A stretch of 64,000 nucleotides of DNA from Streptococcus pseudopneumoniae (GTDB taxonomy: Bacteria; Bacillota; Bacilli; Lactobacillales; Streptococcaceae), in assembly GCF_001074155.1 (NCBI RefSeq), contig NZ_JUUZ01000033.1, positions 1-64,000 of the forward strand. The letters run 5' to 3'. Shown in pieces: positions 44,235 through 56,100 of this stretch. The notes below the pieces were generated by a model. The model was not told the origin of the DNA, searched no databases, and worked only from the letters and a program-made list of their open reading frames with translations. Both the position numbers and the translations under genes were made by a program. How positions within the stretch are numbered: position 1 is the first letter of the stretch; every line of letters begins with the position of its first letter.

Positions 44235-46142
44235 TTAGTCTTTTTCACCAAGTTTACTGTTGATGGTCATCATGATACTTGCAATCTTTTCACCCCAATA
44301 CGGATCAGAAGCATAAAGAACGTTCATTCCAGATGATTTATTACCAAGATGGGTTCTACCTTCATCAATATAATTCTCTCTGATCCATTTAGCAGCACCT
44401 AGAATTCCCTTATCAACATTGTCGAAACTCTTTGCAGAATCATATGGAGTAGTATCATAGGCAGCAATACCAAAGAAGTTATTCTTATCTTTTGCAATCT
44501 GACTACGTCCCCATGCACTTTCTAGAGCACTGTGCGCCATTAGATAGAGTGCATTCACCTGATAACGTTTCTCCGCTTCTTTGAAGACTTCTCCTTTACC
44601 TGCAAGGCGGCTGCCCTGAATATTCATAAGAGAATAAACTTTATCTAGTTCAGCCGCTGTATAATTGGTTGGCTTTCTTAGATCTCTATAGAGGAATGGG
44701 TTCTCAACTTTAAAGTTATCAAAGTTAATGCCATCTGCTGAATAGTATTTTGTACCAATAGCCATCGATGAACTATGAGGTGCTACACGAATACTTGTAT
44801 AAGGTGATAACTCGTGATAAACGTAACGACCATCGCTTGTGTAATGAGGGATAAACTCATTATTAGTGTTAACAGCTACAAGGTCACCTTTATTCATAAA
44901 GCCTGAAAGTCCAGAAATTTGGACTGGGAGTCTGTCACCTTGAGACTCTGAGTCAGAAACAGCAACTATAGTACCTTGAGAAATATAGCTAAGTCTATCT
45001 CCAGAAGCACTATAAACATAGGCTGTTATTGGTTTTACTTTATAATAACTAGATGGGTTAGAGATCCACTTCCCGTTATTTTCAAAGCTATAATTTTTAC
45101 CATTGATTTTGAGTGTTCCAGTAGCATATAGTCCATCTTCTTTTAGATAATACCAAGCATTGTAACTCTTATCAAAGATCCACTCATTCTTGGCCATATA
45201 ACCATATGATTTGAGATAGTAGGACCCTTGCCATTGATTTTCAGCATAAGAACCATCTGATTTTAAGTAGAACCAACTATTGTATTTTTTATCAAAGATC
45301 CATTCGTTTTGAGCCATGGCGCCACTATCTTTTAGGTAGTATTTATCTTTCCATTGACTACTCAACATGACCCCGTCTTTATCAAATAAGTACCAAGAGC
45401 TATTAATCTTTTCCCATTTATTACGAACGACTTTTCCTGAATCAGTAGCATAGTACCACTTTTCATCCATTTTTACCCAGTTCTTTTCAGCCATAGCACC
45501 GCTAGTCTGAAGAAGATAGTCATTATAAATGGTTTTGCTTAACATGATACCAGTTTCATCAAAACGATACCATGAACCATTAATTTTTTCCCATTTGTTG
45601 CGGATAATCTTTCCTGATTCTGTGGCATAATACCACTTCTCTTCTATTTTTACCCAAGAAGTTTCAACCATAGCACCGCTTTTGTTAAAGAGATAGTCAT
45701 CATAAACTGTATTGCTAAACATGATACCGTCTTGGTTAAAATAATACCAGTGGCCAGCTATTTTTTTCCAATTCGTAACAGCCTTTTTATTTTCATAATA
45801 ACGCCATTGACCATTCTCTTTTTGCCAACCTTCTTTGTTGACCTCTTCAGTAATTTCTTCTGTTGAAGAGTTATCCTTAGTAACAGCTGTTTCTTGTTTC
45901 TGTTCAGATTGAGAAGAATCCTTTTCTGCCTTGATTTGTGTTTCGTTTTGATTCTGCTTATCGTTCTGCTCTTGACCTTGAGCTTGCTTTTTCTCTTTAG
46001 CTTCCTTACTCGTTCCATTTGCTACAGTTTTTTCTGAACTTTGAACTTTGTTTGTAGCTTGGTTTTCCTCTGCTAATACAGTTGTTTTAGAAATCCCGGC
46101 CATGGAAAGAACAACTGTACTTGCTAGTAATATCTTTTTCAT
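44235..46142 (-). CDS. lytB: LytB-type endo-beta-N-acetylglucosaminidase with choline-binding repeats
   Basis: Secreted murein hydrolase that splits daughter cells. The 635 residues comprise a signal peptide (1-24), a Gln/Lys/Glu-rich linker (about 25-105), about a dozen choline-binding/CW repeats of the form GxWYYF (about 106-360), then the LytB SH3b-WW-GH73 part (about 365-635). The catalytic glutamate is E541 in MAHSALESAWGRSQ; NNFFGIAAYDTTPY and WIRENYIDEGR follow. The C-terminal catalytic placement is as in pneumococcal LytB, but the long linker differs from the version I remember. AAAGGA site; TATAAT -10 at 46222-46217. Confidence 0.92.
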   Translation of the reverse strand: MKKILLASTVVLSMAGISKTTVLAEENQATNKVQSSEKTVANGTSKEAKEKKQAQGQEQNDKQNQNETQIKAEKDSSQSEQKQETAVTKDNSSTEEITEEVNKEGWQKENGQWRYYENKKAVTNWKKIAGHWYYFNQDGIMFSNTVYDDYLFNKSGAMVETSWVKIEEKWYYATESGKIIRNKWEKINGSWYRFDETGIMLSKTIYNDYLLQTSGAMAEKNWVKMDEKWYYATDSGKVVRNKWEKINSSWYLFDKDGVMLSSQWKDKYYLKDSGAMAQNEWIFDKKYNSWFYLKSDGSYAENQWQGSYYLKSYGYMAKNEWIFDKSYNAWYYLKEDGLYATGTLKINGKNYSFENNGKWISNPSSYYKVKPITAYVYSASGDRLSYISQGTIVAVSDSESQGDRLPVQISGLSGFMNKGDLVAVNTNNEFIPHYTSDGRYVYHELSPYTSIRVAPHSSSMAIGTKYYSADGINFDNFKVENPFLYRDLRKPTNYTAAELDKVYSLMNIQGSRLAGKGEVFKEAEKRYQVNALYLMAHSALESAWGRSQIAKDKNNFFGIAAYDTTPYDSAKSFDNVDKGILGAAKWIRENYIDEGRTHLGNKSSGMNVLYASDPYWGEKIASIMMTINSKLGEKD

Positions 46143-46308
46143 TTTTATCCTTTCAATTTTATAAATTCATATTCTTTATTTTTTTATCTCGTTTAAGGAC
46201 GACAATCATCCATTTTATTATACAATATAATTTCAAATATAAAAGTAAGATCTTTAAGAAGAAAGAAAGTTGTAATATTGTTAAAACATTTTAGAAATAA
46301 AAGTCAAC

Positions 46309-46345
46309 AAAAAGTAGTCGAACAGGATATGAACGACTACTTTTT
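46309..46345. terminator. Terminator after the GtrA-glycosyltransferase operon
   Basis: AAAAAGTAGTCG and CGACTACTTTTT (46334-46345) flank a 13-nt loop, 10 bp after the stop of the 141-residue membrane protein gene on the minus strand. Confidence 0.8.
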
Positions 46346-46354
46346 ATCATTTAT

Positions 46355-46780
46355 CTAAACTTCAGCTATTCTGAAATTCTTCTTCAATCGAATAGGATTT
46401 ATAGATATTGATAAAAGAGCTAGAACGACAAACCCGATACCTACATACCAGTATGGTGCATCAAGTGTGGTTGAACGACCAGAAAGATTGACAATTCCGC
46501 GGAAAAGTGTACCCGCTGTAATAATCGCTACTGCCGAATTCCATAGATTAAAACTAATACGAGAAAATTGAGGAAGAGCTTTGAGCAAGATTACTAGTAT
46601 TATCCCACCGACCAGAGGTACGGCGAACAAGTAATGCATGTGAACTGATGTCTCTCCAAAACTAAATGATTCATAAATTCTAGAAAAAGCAAAGAAGAAA
46701 ATCGTAATTAGTGTATAAGAGATGGCAGTTTTTTTAAAACGTTTTTTGTTAGGATTAATAACCGATGTAGACAATATCAC
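46355..46780 (-). CDS. Four-helix membrane protein, unknown
   Basis: A 141-residue protein with four predicted membrane helices (about 18-35, 50-68, 76-97, 110-130) and basic ends; no family recognised. Its 5' end overlaps the 3' end of the phosphodiester glycosidase gene by 26 bp, so the three genes 48706-46355 form one operon. It probably serves the same envelope pathway as its partners. Confidence 0.6.
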   Translation of the reverse strand: MILSTSVINPNKKRFKKTAISYTLITIFFFAFSRIYESFSFGETSVHMHYLFAVPLVGGIILVILLKALPQFSRISFNLWNSAVAIITAGTLFRGIVNLSGRSTTLDAPYWYVGIGFVVLALLSISINPIRLKKNFRIAEV

Positions 46781-47666
46781 TCACCGCCCTTTCTGAAATT
46801 TTGTTTCCTCCAGTCGTTGGTTTATTGATAACCTGACCGTTGAAGTAAAGTGTAGAGGATCCCCCACCATCAAGATTGTAGGCAGTTTTTGCACCATAGG
46901 ATTTCATAACTTCAGCTAGCTGGTACAAAGAGAGACCTTCACTTTCAGAAGTACGTCCGTCAGAAACTACAATAAAGTAGTGGTTTTCGTCGATAATACC
47001 AATAGCTGTACGTGGATTCGAAGCCATAGCTTGTCCAACTTCTTGGTTTTTTCCTACTGCTATTTCACCATTTTCGACCAAGGCCGGACCAAAAGCTAAG
47101 AGATTAATTACTCCGTCTTTGACTAGTTGCTCAGCTGAAATCTGATCTTCGTAAATAATCTTGAAAGAACCATCTTTATAAATGGCTAAATCACCATTAT
47201 TTGAATTTTCACGGACAGTATCACGATAGACAACGCCATTACGGATAACATAACCTGTAGAGTTAGCACCATAGTAGTCACCGTTTACCGCTAAAATGGC
47301 ATTATTGTCAGCTGCGGTTACAGAGGTTTTTGCAGTTACGTTAGTTCCATAAGCATTTTGAGCAAAGGCAGTTTTCAGATAATCTGATGAGCTCAGAGTA
47401 ATATCAGCAACGTAGACTTGTGTATTATTGACCGTCGTTTCAGACAAATTGATAGAGAAATTCTCGTCCTTATAACTTGAGTCAGTTACTGTTGCTGTTT
47501 TTGCTGTTTGACTAGCTTGAGCTGTATTGGAACTTGTATTAGTTGTTGCTACTGTCGAAATAGTCTCAGCGAGTACAAAAGTTTTCAACATTGAGTAACT
47601 AAAGGATCCTGTCAAGAGTATACCAAGAACCGAGGCATAAGCATATGGTTTCTTTAAAAATTTCAT
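46755..47666 (-). CDS. Phosphodiester glycosidase (NAGPA) family exported protein
   Basis: Extracytoplasmic protein, 303 residues, with a signal anchor (about 8-32), a Thr/Ser/Ala-rich linker (about 35-62) and a NAGPA-type phosphodiester glycosidase domain (about 65-300). Domain marks are ILAVNGDYYGANSTGYVIRNGV, AIGIIDENHYFIVVSDGR and YNLDGGGSSTLYFNGQ. This family cleaves sugar-1-phosphate diesters and is often linked to exopolysaccharide or teichoic acid. The start overlaps the glycosyltransferase stop by ATGA. Confidence 0.82.
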   Translation of the reverse strand: MKFLKKPYAYASVLGILLTGSFSYSMLKTFVLAETISTVATTNTSSNTAQASQTAKTATVTDSSYKDENFSINLSETTVNNTQVYVADITLSSSDYLKTAFAQNAYGTNVTAKTSVTAADNNAILAVNGDYYGANSTGYVIRNGVVYRDTVRENSNNGDLAIYKDGSFKIIYEDQISAEQLVKDGVINLLAFGPALVENGEIAVGKNQEVGQAMASNPRTAIGIIDENHYFIVVSDGRTSESEGLSLYQLAEVMKSYGAKTAYNLDGGGSSTLYFNGQVINKPTTGGNKISERAVSDIVYIGY

Positions 47667-48706
47667 AATACAGTTGATGTCCTTTCCTTAAAAATCAATT
47701 TCTTTTGCACTGTCCAAGAGACAGCGAAGAGAAGGATGCCGACGATAACTTTGGCAATCAGAAGATTGATACCAAATACAGTAAAGAAGAGACGAATCAG
47801 TAGCGTGTCTAAGACAAAGAGTCCGACTGCTAGACCAAAGTACCCCATCCCTGTTTTCACAAGGCTATCTTCGTTTTTAAAGACTAGTTTCTTATTTGTA
47901 GAGTAGTTAAAAACGGAGCTTGTCACACGAGCTAGTCCGTTAGCTAGGAAAATTCGGAAACTTGTTGGCGCTGTTGGTAAAAACAAGATTGCAATAGCGT
48001 AAACGATATAGTCTACAACAAAACTACTGAGAGATGACAAGGCAAATTTAAAGATATTTTTATAAATCATGAGCCCATCTTTTATTGGTCGGAAGTGTGA
48101 ACCCTCATTATCATTGATATAGACAGTTTCAATAGGAACTTCTAAAATTTGATATTCTTTAGTAGCTTCAAGAAGCATATTCATTTCATATTCGTAACGA
48201 TTTCCCTCTATTCTCAGCATAAAAGGAATAAGACTTGTTGTAAAAGCTCGAAGTCCTGTCTGAGTATCTGCTACTTCTACCCCAGTTTGGATCTTAAAAA
48301 GTGCTTTTGTTAAGCTATTTCCGAAACGGCTACGGAGAGGTACTTTACCAGTGAAGGCACGCACACCCAAGATTAGCTTATTAGGATTATCAGAAGCTTT
48401 GTTAGCCGCACGGAAAATATCCCAAATCTTATGCTGACCATCTGCGTCTGCCGTTACAACCGTTCCGTAGCTATTTTGTTGTTGGATATAATCTAAGGCC
48501 GTTTTAAGTGATTGGCCTTTACCTTGGTTCACTTGGTGACGGAGCACCGTAGCATATTGTTCTGCTTTATCAAAGATATTTTGACACTTTGATGAACTAC
48601 CGTCGTCGATAACTAGAATACGAAAATCACTCTTTTCGTGGATTTTTTCGATGAGTTTGATAAGTTTATTATCAGGTTGATAAGCTGGAATTACTATATA
48701 GTTCAT
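47663..48706 (-). CDS. Family 2 glycosyltransferase fused to GtrA-like membrane domain
   Basis: A 347-residue membrane protein. The N-terminal GT-A domain (about 1-210) has VIPAYQPDNKLI, LVIDDGSSS and the metal motif TADADGQH, and resembles polyprenyl-phosphate sugar transferases (DPM-like). The C-terminal GtrA-like domain has four helices (about 218-340). Such fusions make and flip lipid-linked sugars for wall polymer decoration. First gene of the three-gene operon; acceptor polymer not known. Confidence 0.87.
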   Translation of the reverse strand: MNYIVIPAYQPDNKLIKLIEKIHEKSDFRILVIDDGSSSKCQNIFDKAEQYATVLRHQVNQGKGQSLKTALDYIQQQNSYGTVVTADADGQHKIWDIFRAANKASDNPNKLILGVRAFTGKVPLRSRFGNSLTKALFKIQTGVEVADTQTGLRAFTTSLIPFMLRIEGNRYEYEMNMLLEATKEYQILEVPIETVYINDNEGSHFRPIKDGLMIYKNIFKFALSSLSSFVVDYIVYAIAILFLPTAPTSFRIFLANGLARVTSSVFNYSTNKKLVFKNEDSLVKTGMGYFGLAVGLFVLDTLLIRLFFTVFGINLLIAKVIVGILLFAVSWTVQKKLIFKERTSTVL

Positions 48707-48862
48707 ACCGGCACTCCTTTCTTAGTGATGGTATAACTATACAGAACATCGCTTAAAGATACCTTATATCAGTTTTCTTTAAGAAAAAGTTTAAGAAACT
48801 TTAAGACTGGAACTCATTCCATTTAGAAATCAAAAACTATCAATATTAATAAATATACAAAA

Positions 48863-48891
48863 ATCCTCAAATAGCAAATGAATTTGAGGAT
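48863..48891 (-). terminator. Terminator after the YkgJ-type gene
   Basis: ATCCTCAAAT (48863-48872) and ATTTGAGGAT (48882-48891); read on the minus strand it is followed by TTTTTGT. Confidence 0.75.
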
Positions 48892-48915
48892 GGAATTTAT
48901 TATAAAATAAACTAT

Positions 48916-49413
48916 TTATTCTATTTTATCTCTTAATTTCTCGACAAAGAGATAGGCTGCAGGACAGGTTAAAGTGTTTTTGATAGTCAGATTATTGATT
49001 TGATAAATCTTTTTACGGTCGGTATGTGGAAATTCTCTACAAGCCTTGGGACGGACATCATAGATGGAACAGAGATTGTCACCACCGAGAAATGGACATG
49101 GCATTGACTTAAAGATCTTATCACCGTCTTCATCTACCTGTAGAAATTCATCTTCGAAGGCTGGTAATTTCATTTTAAAGTACTTGGCAATGCGTGTGAT
49201 ATCTGCTTCCTTAAAATCCGGTCCAAGACTCTTGCAACAGTTAGCACAGGCTGTACAATCAATTTCTTCAAACACTTCTTGGTGAATCTCCAGCGCAATC
49301 TTATCAAGGTTTTTTGGGGCTTTCTTTTTCAGATTTCCAAGAAATTTACGATGCTCTTTTTGCTTTTGTAAAGCTAATTGGTGATAGTATTCGATATCGA
49401 TTTCTTTTGACAT
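48916..49413 (-). CDS. YkgJ family cysteine cluster protein
   Basis: A 165-residue cytoplasmic protein with the YkgJ/UPF0153 pattern of metal- or Fe-S-binding cysteines: CTACANCCKSLGPDF (about 55-69), CPFLGGDNLCSIYDVRPKAC (about 101-120) and a final cysteine in TLTCPAAYL. Function unknown; iron-sulfur or zinc ligation is inferred. Monocistronic, 89 bp after rexA. Confidence 0.8.
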   Translation of the reverse strand: MSKEIDIEYYHQLALQKQKEHRKFLGNLKKKAPKNLDKIALEIHQEVFEEIDCTACANCCKSLGPDFKEADITRIAKYFKMKLPAFEDEFLQVDEDGDKIFKSMPCPFLGGDNLCSIYDVRPKACREFPHTDRKKIYQINNLTIKNTLTCPAAYLFVEKLRDKIE

Positions 49414-49502
49414 AGATTCTTTTACATCCTTTTCTGAAACTAGTATACCATAACTGAAAATAAATAAAAACTACTGCCATTAAGGCAATAGTTTTTACAA
49501 GA

Positions 49503-52500
49503 TTAGTTAACTGCGACCACCTCAACCATATCTTTGCCAAGTAAGATTAAATATTTTTCAACTTGATCTATTTGGTAAGAACGAGACAAGGCTTCTGCAT
49601 ATAGAGATAATTGACCTCTATAACGTTCAATCAGTTGACTTGGATATTCATAATGGTCTGTCTTGTAGTCAAAGAGAACAATCTTATCATCGTAAAGGAG
49701 ATAACCATCTAAAATCCCACGAACAACAAAGTCTTCCTGACTCTTAGCATCTCTTTTTAACATAGAGAAGGGTTGTTCTCGATAAAGTTTATCTTGATTT
49801 GCAAGAATCTCTTGACCAAGAGCTGTATCAAAGAAAGATAAAATTTTGTCTAGATTAACTTTATCTTTAACAGCTGAAGTTGCCTGAACTTGCTCCAAGG
49901 CTTCTGTCAAGGTTTCCAAAGTGGGTTTCTTAGCGAGATTAATTCGTTGCATCAATTCATGAGTAGCACTACCAATTTCAGCTCCAGTGACTTCTTCTGT
50001 CTTGGAGAAGTCTGGAAGTTCAAACTGAATCATAGTTTCTTTTGGTTTAGATTGACCAGCTACTACTACACCTTCCATATCCATGACTGGTTCATAAAAC
50101 TTCTTAATCTGACTTGGGGTCTGAACACTCGGAAGATTAATCGCTGCACGGTGGATTTCATTATACACTTCCACTTCTTTCAGCATTTCTAAAGCTTCCT
50201 TAATGGTATCAGACTGACGGTTGCTTGCCTGAGAAAGATCTTGAAGCTGGCTTTTAGTTTCCAATTTACCGATAGCTTCTTCTGTCAGTTGTTCTTCACC
50301 CTCGAAACGAACACTAAAGTGTAAGTCCTCTTTAGAAAAAGCTTGATAGATGGCCCAAATCCAGTCCTGGAAATTTTGAGCATCTAACCTGGTTTGACGA
50401 GTTAGGAGACCTTGCCCATTTGTCGGGTATTCTTTAGACTCCAATTTTTCTAGTGATCCTTTTCCGACTAGATAGAGTTTTTTCTCAGCACGAGTCATGG
50501 CTACATACAGTAAACGCATAAGTTCAGAATAGCTTGCTAATTGGAGCTCCTCCTCATTTTGACTATAAGTCAAGCTTGGAATCGATAACTTAATCGTAGA
50601 TGGAACATATTCCTCTTTTGCATTTGTAGCTACTCTAGCTACATACTTGAGACCAATACCGTTTTTACGACTTAGGATAACTTCAGACATGGAATCTTGC
50701 TTATTAAATTGCTGATCAATATTGAGAATAAAGACATATGGGAACTCAAGCCCCTTACTCTTATGAATACTCATAAGCTCCACAGCATCCTTAGGTGGAG
50801 CTACAGTGACACTGGCAAGGTCGTGCTTGGCTTCCAAGACTTGATCAATCATAGTTATGAAACGTGATAAGCCTTTAAAATTACTCTTTTCAAACTGGTC
50901 AGCTCGTAGTGCTAGGGCATATAGGTTGGCCTGTCTAGCCTGACCATTTGGTAAAGCACCAACATAATCATAGTAGAAACGTTCACTATAGATTTTCCAA
51001 ATAAGATCATAAAGCGAATGAGTTTTTGAGAACAAACGCCAAGCATTAACAGTTTCCAAGAAAAGGTTAAGCTTTTTATGGAGTTCAGATTTTATTAAAT
51101 CCTTTTGGATACTAGTTTTTGTTTGAGCATTAACTAGTTTTTCATAAAAGTTCTCTTGAACCTTATTCTCAGAATCTTGAAGAGCTAGGCGAGCCAATTC
51201 ATCTTCATCAAAGCTAAACATAGGAGACTTCATGAGAGCTACTAAAGCGAAGTCTTGGAGAGGATTATGGATGACACGAAGAGTATCCAACATAACCTGC
51301 ACTTCTAAAGATTGCAAATAATTGTTTAGAGCGCCATCAGTTTTAGCTGAGATCCCATATTCCGACAAAGCAAGTAAAACCTGGTCATTCCGGCTTCTGC
51401 TGGCAGTCAAGAGAGCAATGTCATTGAAAGGAACCCCTTTATCATTATGAAGATGCAATATCTCCTTAATGACCATTCGCATTTCACCAGTCAGTTTGTT
51501 GGTCGAAAACTCTTCCTCTTCTTTAGAATCACCGTCAACATCCTTATCATACAAGAGGACTTCTGCCTTGTTTTCTGGATCTGGGTGTAAATCAGTATTT
51601 CCGAAAACAAGTTGATGCATGCCGTCATAAGAAATCTCTCCAACTTCCTCATCCATGAGATGCTTAAAGACGTCATTGGTAGCATTTAGTACTTCAGAAC
51701 TACTACGGAAGTTTTCCTTGAGCAGTATTAACTGACCTTCTTTACCATCCTGAGCAAAGCTGTGGAATTTTTCATTGAAGATTTGGGGATCTGCCTGTCT
51801 AAAACGATAAATAGACTGCTTGATATCTCCCACCATAAAACGGTTATAGCCGTTTGAAAGGAGTTCTAACATTCTTTCCTGGATATGGTTGGTATCTTGG
51901 TACTCATCGACCATGACTTCGTGGAAATGTCCCTGATACTCTTGGCGTACCCGAGGGAAGTTTTCCAATATCTCAATGGTATAGTGACTAATATCCGCAA
52001 ATTCAAAGGCATTTTCTTCACTCTTACGCTTTCGATAGGCATCAACAAAATCACTCATGAAAACTTGAAAAGTCTTTGCTAAGTCCCAAGACTCTTTATG
52101 ATATTTTTCCTGGAATTTCAATAAAGTAATTTGGTCATTTAGTGCAATTAGCTTTTCAAACTTTTCTTTTCTCTCTTGATTGTACGCTTCTTTCAGTTCT
52201 AGGAGTTCAGCCTTGCGACTAGCATTTGTGAGAGCACGGCCACCCTTATCCTTAGAAATACTCACAACTCGCTCTAGAACTTCTTGATATTGATTAAAAG
52301 TAGATTCGTTTGTTAAAGCTCCAATTTCATCAAGAACTTGTTGGACAGCTTCTAAGTAGGCTGCTTTCCCAAATTCCTTAGCATCATTCTCTAGATGGTA
52401 ACGGAAGAAACTTTCCAAATCCCAGAGTCTTTGCTGAATGTCTTGAACCAGCTTTTCTTTAGAACTTGTAAAATCGGCCTTTTCGAATCCTTTCAAGAAA

Positions 52501-53153
52501 GATTCCTGTAGCCAGGCCTGAGGATTACTTGTAGATTGCAAAAAGTCATAAATCATATAGACCTGTTTACGCAATCCACGTGCATCCTTACTTTTACCCG
52601 CAAAGTTCTTGACCAGCTGACTAAACTGTTCTTGTTCCTTACTTTGGTAGTGACTTTCGAAAACTTGTCGAAACACATCATTCTTTAAGAGGAGTTGCTC
52701 ACTTTCATTCTCAAGAATGCGGAAGTTTGGGGCGAGGTCAATCAGATAACCATGTTTAGCCAGGAACTTCTGAGTAAAAGAGTCCATAGTTCCGATGGCA
52801 GCGTTTGGTAAATCAGCTAATTGTCTTCCAAGATGCTTTTTTAGCTCCAAATCTTGAGTCTCTTGGATTTGTTGGCTGATTTTCTTTTCCAAGCGTTCTT
52901 TTAACTCGGTTGCTGCCTTGACTGTAAAGGTTGAGATAAAGAGTTGGCGAATTTCTACACCACGCGCTAGTTGATCAAGAATTCGTTCAGCCATGACAAA
53001 GGTTTTTCCTGAGCCAGCTGATGCTGAGACCAGAATATTTTGACCAGAACTGTAGATAGCTTGAATTTGCTCAGCAGTCTTCTTGGGTTTCTTGTCAGAA
53101 TGAGCTTCTTCTATTTGCAACTTTTCAATCTCTTCTTGGGATAAAAATTTCAT
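49503..53153 (-). CDS. rexA: ATP-dependent helicase/nuclease subunit A RexA (AddA type)
   Basis: Helicase-nuclease subunit for double-strand-break end resection, 1216 residues. UvrD-like helicase motifs: Walker [17 protein letters not shown] (about 42-57), motif [11 protein letters not shown], motif [19 protein letters not shown], motif [19 protein letters not shown] and [17 protein letters not shown]. The C-terminal RecB-type nuclease has [21 protein letters not shown] near residue 1165. It overlaps rexB by ATGA. Confidence 0.95.
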   Translation of the reverse strand: MKFLSQEEIEKLQIEEAHSDKKPKKTAEQIQAIYSSGQNILVSASAGSGKTFVMAERILDQLARGVEIRQLFISTFTVKAATELKERLEKKISQQIQETQDLELKKHLGRQLADLPNAAIGTMDSFTQKFLAKHGYLIDLAPNFRILENESEQLLLKNDVFRQVFESHYQSKEQEQFSQLVKNFAGKSKDARGLRKQVYMIYDFLQSTSNPQAWLQESFLKGFEKADFTSSKEKLVQDIQQRLWDLESFFRYHLENDAKEFGKAAYLEAVQQVLDEIGALTNESTFNQYQEVLERVVSISKDKGGRALTNASRKAELLELKEAYNQERKEKFEKLIALNDQITLLKFQEKYHKESWDLAKTFQVFMSDFVDAYRKRKSEENAFEFADISHYTIEILENFPRVRQEYQGHFHEVMVDEYQDTNHIQERMLELLSNGYNRFMVGDIKQSIYRFRQADPQIFNEKFHSFAQDGKEGQLILLKENFRSSSEVLNATNDVFKHLMDEEVGEISYDGMHQLVFGNTDLHPDPENKAEVLLYDKDVDGDSKEEEEFSTNKLTGEMRMVIKEILHLHNDKGVPFNDIALLTASRSRNDQVLLALSEYGISAKTDGALNNYLQSLEVQVMLDTLRVIHNPLQDFALVALMKSPMFSFDEDELARLALQDSENKVQENFYEKLVNAQTKTSIQKDLIKSELHKKLNLFLETVNAWRLFSKTHSLYDLIWKIYSERFYYDYVGALPNGQARQANLYALALRADQFEKSNFKGLSRFITMIDQVLEAKHDLASVTVAPPKDAVELMSIHKSKGLEFPYVFILNIDQQFNKQDSMSEVILSRKNGIGLKYVARVATNAKEEYVPSTIKLSIPSLTYSQNEEELQLASYSELMRLLYVAMTRAEKKLYLVGKGSLEKLESKEYPTNGQGLLTRQTRLDAQNFQDWIWAIYQAFSKEDLHFSVRFEGEEQLTEEAIGKLETKSQLQDLSQASNRQSDTIKEALEMLKEVEVYNEIHRAAINLPSVQTPSQIKKFYEPVMDMEGVVVAGQSKPKETMIQFELPDFSKTEEVTGAEIGSATHELMQRINLAKKPTLETLTEALEQVQATSAVKDKVNLDKILSFFDTALGQEILANQDKLYREQPFSMLKRDAKSQEDFVVRGILDGYLLYDDKIVLFDYKTDHYEYPSQLIERYRGQLSLYAEALSRSYQIDQVEKYLILLGKDMVEVVAVN

Positions 53154-56100
53154 CGCTCCAACTCCTCTCTAATTTTATTAAACCATGTTTCTTTATCATT
53201 GCTCTTTGCAACCTTATCTAACAATCTAGCCTGTCCTAAATGATAATTAGCTTCAAAACCTGTAATAGCTTGATATTGTTGGACATAAAGCGCAATACTT
53301 CTACCGTCTTCTGTATAGGGATTGATAGCAAATCTACCAGATAAAATCTTCTCTGCAGCTTTCTTATAGATAAGGGCGTTATAGTCCAGCAATAACTGGA
53401 ATTCCTCATCAGACAACTGATAGGTCTTGTTTTTATTGTAAAGTTCCCCAAGATTCTTTATTTCTTTTTCAAGAAATAGCCCTTGATATTTCATACTCTT
53501 AGTCGTTTCTGCTAAAGCCTTTGAAAGAGTTTTAACAGTTTGTAAGGACTGAACTGGCTCAGCCATCTCTAAATACATAGCACCAAAGAAGTCTGTATTC
53601 CCTTCTTTCTTAAGAGCAGCTAGATAGGTCGGCAATTGTGAATTAAGTCCGTTATAAAAGAGAGGGAAGTTAAACTGAGTTAGAGAAGATTTGTAATCTA
53701 CAACACCAATCGCATCACTTGTCTTTAAGCGGTCGATACGGTCGACTTTACCACGGACATAGACATTTCTGCCGTTATCTAACTGAACAAAAGCTTGTTT
53801 CTTACCATCAAAGACTGCTTCTTCCTGAATTGTTTCAATTTCAGAATTGTGACGAAGAATGTGCCCAGTTGCACGCGCAACGTCTAAAAGAACTTCCTTG
53901 GTTAATTGGGCTTCCAAACTTTCTTGATAAATGGCTTGAAACTCACGTTCTTGACTGGTTTCAGAAATTGCTTGTTCTAAACGACGGTCAAAAGGTGTAT
54001 CAACAGGAAGTTTCATAGCGCGTTCAAAAATACGATGCAAGAAATTTCCATGGCTTCGAGCATCAGGTCGCAAACGTAATTCTTCCTGCAAGCCTAAGAC
54101 ATAACGAAGGTAATAGCTATATTCATTACGATAAAACTCTGTCAATCCAGAAGTTGATAGATAAAAATCTTGATCTTGAGGATACAAGGCTTCCAAAGTT
54201 TCAGTAGCTAAGGTCTTACTTTTTGGACTTGTCGGTAGGACAGGATTATCAAGCCCTTGATCTTCTAATTTTCTCCCCATGACACGAGCTAGAACCTTAA
54301 TAAAGGTTAAGTCCTGCTCACTTGTCTCCAACTCACCTTGCTGGTGATAAGCAACAAGACTAGACAAAAGACTGTGATAAGAACCAATATCATCCTTTGA
54401 TAGGTTTTTTCGATCGATTCTCTTTTCAATCTTGGTAAAACCAAAATCCTGCAATTCTTTCAGATAAACTGACTCTTTACTCTCGTTTTCATTGAGTAAA
54501 CTTGGTGCCGATAAGACCAATTGCTTCTTAGCAGAATTTACCAAAGAAAGCATGGTATAGCGATTCTTCTTAAGATTTTCATGACTAGCAATCAATAATT
54601 GAGAGCCTTCTTCAGTACCTTGGTTTAAAACTTCTCTTTCTTCATCACTTAAAAGACTAGTATTTTGGGTGATTTTAGGTAGATGGTCCTGGGTTAAGCC
54701 AAGTGCATAGATGTAATCAGAAGTCAAAGGCGAAATCAAATCATAACTTTGCACCAGAACCGTATCTACCGTTGCTGGGATTGTACGATAATTTGATAAG
54801 GACATTCCTGAATGAAGAAGAGCCAAGAAATCATCTAAAGCAACCTGAGTCCCCTCAAATACGGTCGCAAATTGCTCCATTACGTGGCAAAATGTCTTCC
54901 ATACCTCTTCTTGTCTTTCTTGCTCTGTCGCATCCATCGTTTCAGATAAGGATTGTAATTGCTTGGTAACAGACGCATCCTTCAAAAAGTTGTTCCATTT
55001 TGTAAGGATATTTTCAGTCTTTTGCTTACGACTAGATAATAAAGTTTCTAGTGGATTTAGGACACGGACACGTAGCTCATTTAATTTTTCTAAATCAAAT
55101 TTTCCATGATGATTTTTTGTAAATTCTTGTTTAAAGTTAGAAAGTCCATCAATACCTAAATAGCGGATATATTGTTCAAAGCTATCGATTTCTTCTTGAG
55201 CAAGGTCGGTATATAAGCCGGTTCGTAAGAGGTTAATCAAATCTTCTTGGCAGAAATAGTACCGTTTGAGACGTCCCACAGATTCTACAAATTGAGTCAA
55301 AGGATGATGAGCCATAGACTCACTCTTACCTAGATAAAATGGAATCTGATATTGATTAAAAATTGTTTGCAAGGACAGTTTATAAGACTCTACGTCTCCT
55401 AGTAAGATACGAAAATTTTTATAGCTTAGCTCAGGTTCTTGGTGCAATTTCTGGCGAATACTACGTGCAACTAGCTCCAGCTCTTCTTTTTGTGTCAGAC
55501 AAGACCAGATTTGCAAGTCTTCTCTATCCTTAGCATCCACTTCTAAGCTAATTTCAGAATAATCATAAGCACTTTCCAGTGATTTTGAGGCCTTGGCAAA
55601 AGCATCAAGATTTTTATGTTCTTGACATGCATCTTCTGTCTTGGTCTGATATTTAAAAGCTAAATGACGTAGAAATTCAACACTGGCTTGATAGAGGTTC
55701 CCTTCACTAAAGGAGCTATTATAAGCTCTCTTAGACGCATATACACCAATAATAATCTCAACACCCTTACGATGAAGCAAATCCACTAGGTGTTCCTCTT
55801 CTGCAGAAAATCGGGTAAAACCATCAATGACTAGGGCGATCTTACTAAAATCACTACCTACCTTGTTTTCTTCGATAGCATCAATCAGATAGGATAATGG
55901 ACTTCCTTGTGAAACTTGACCTTGATTTAAATAAGCTGTTATCTTTTCAAAAATTAAGAGTAAATCAGAGCGTTTATCAGCATCTGTCAAACTTTCTAAG
56001 TCCAAAAAATTCATATTTGCAGTTGAAATTTCATGATAAATCTCAATCAGTTGCTGGATGAATTGAGGATCTTGTTTAATAGCCCCGTAAACACGTAAAT

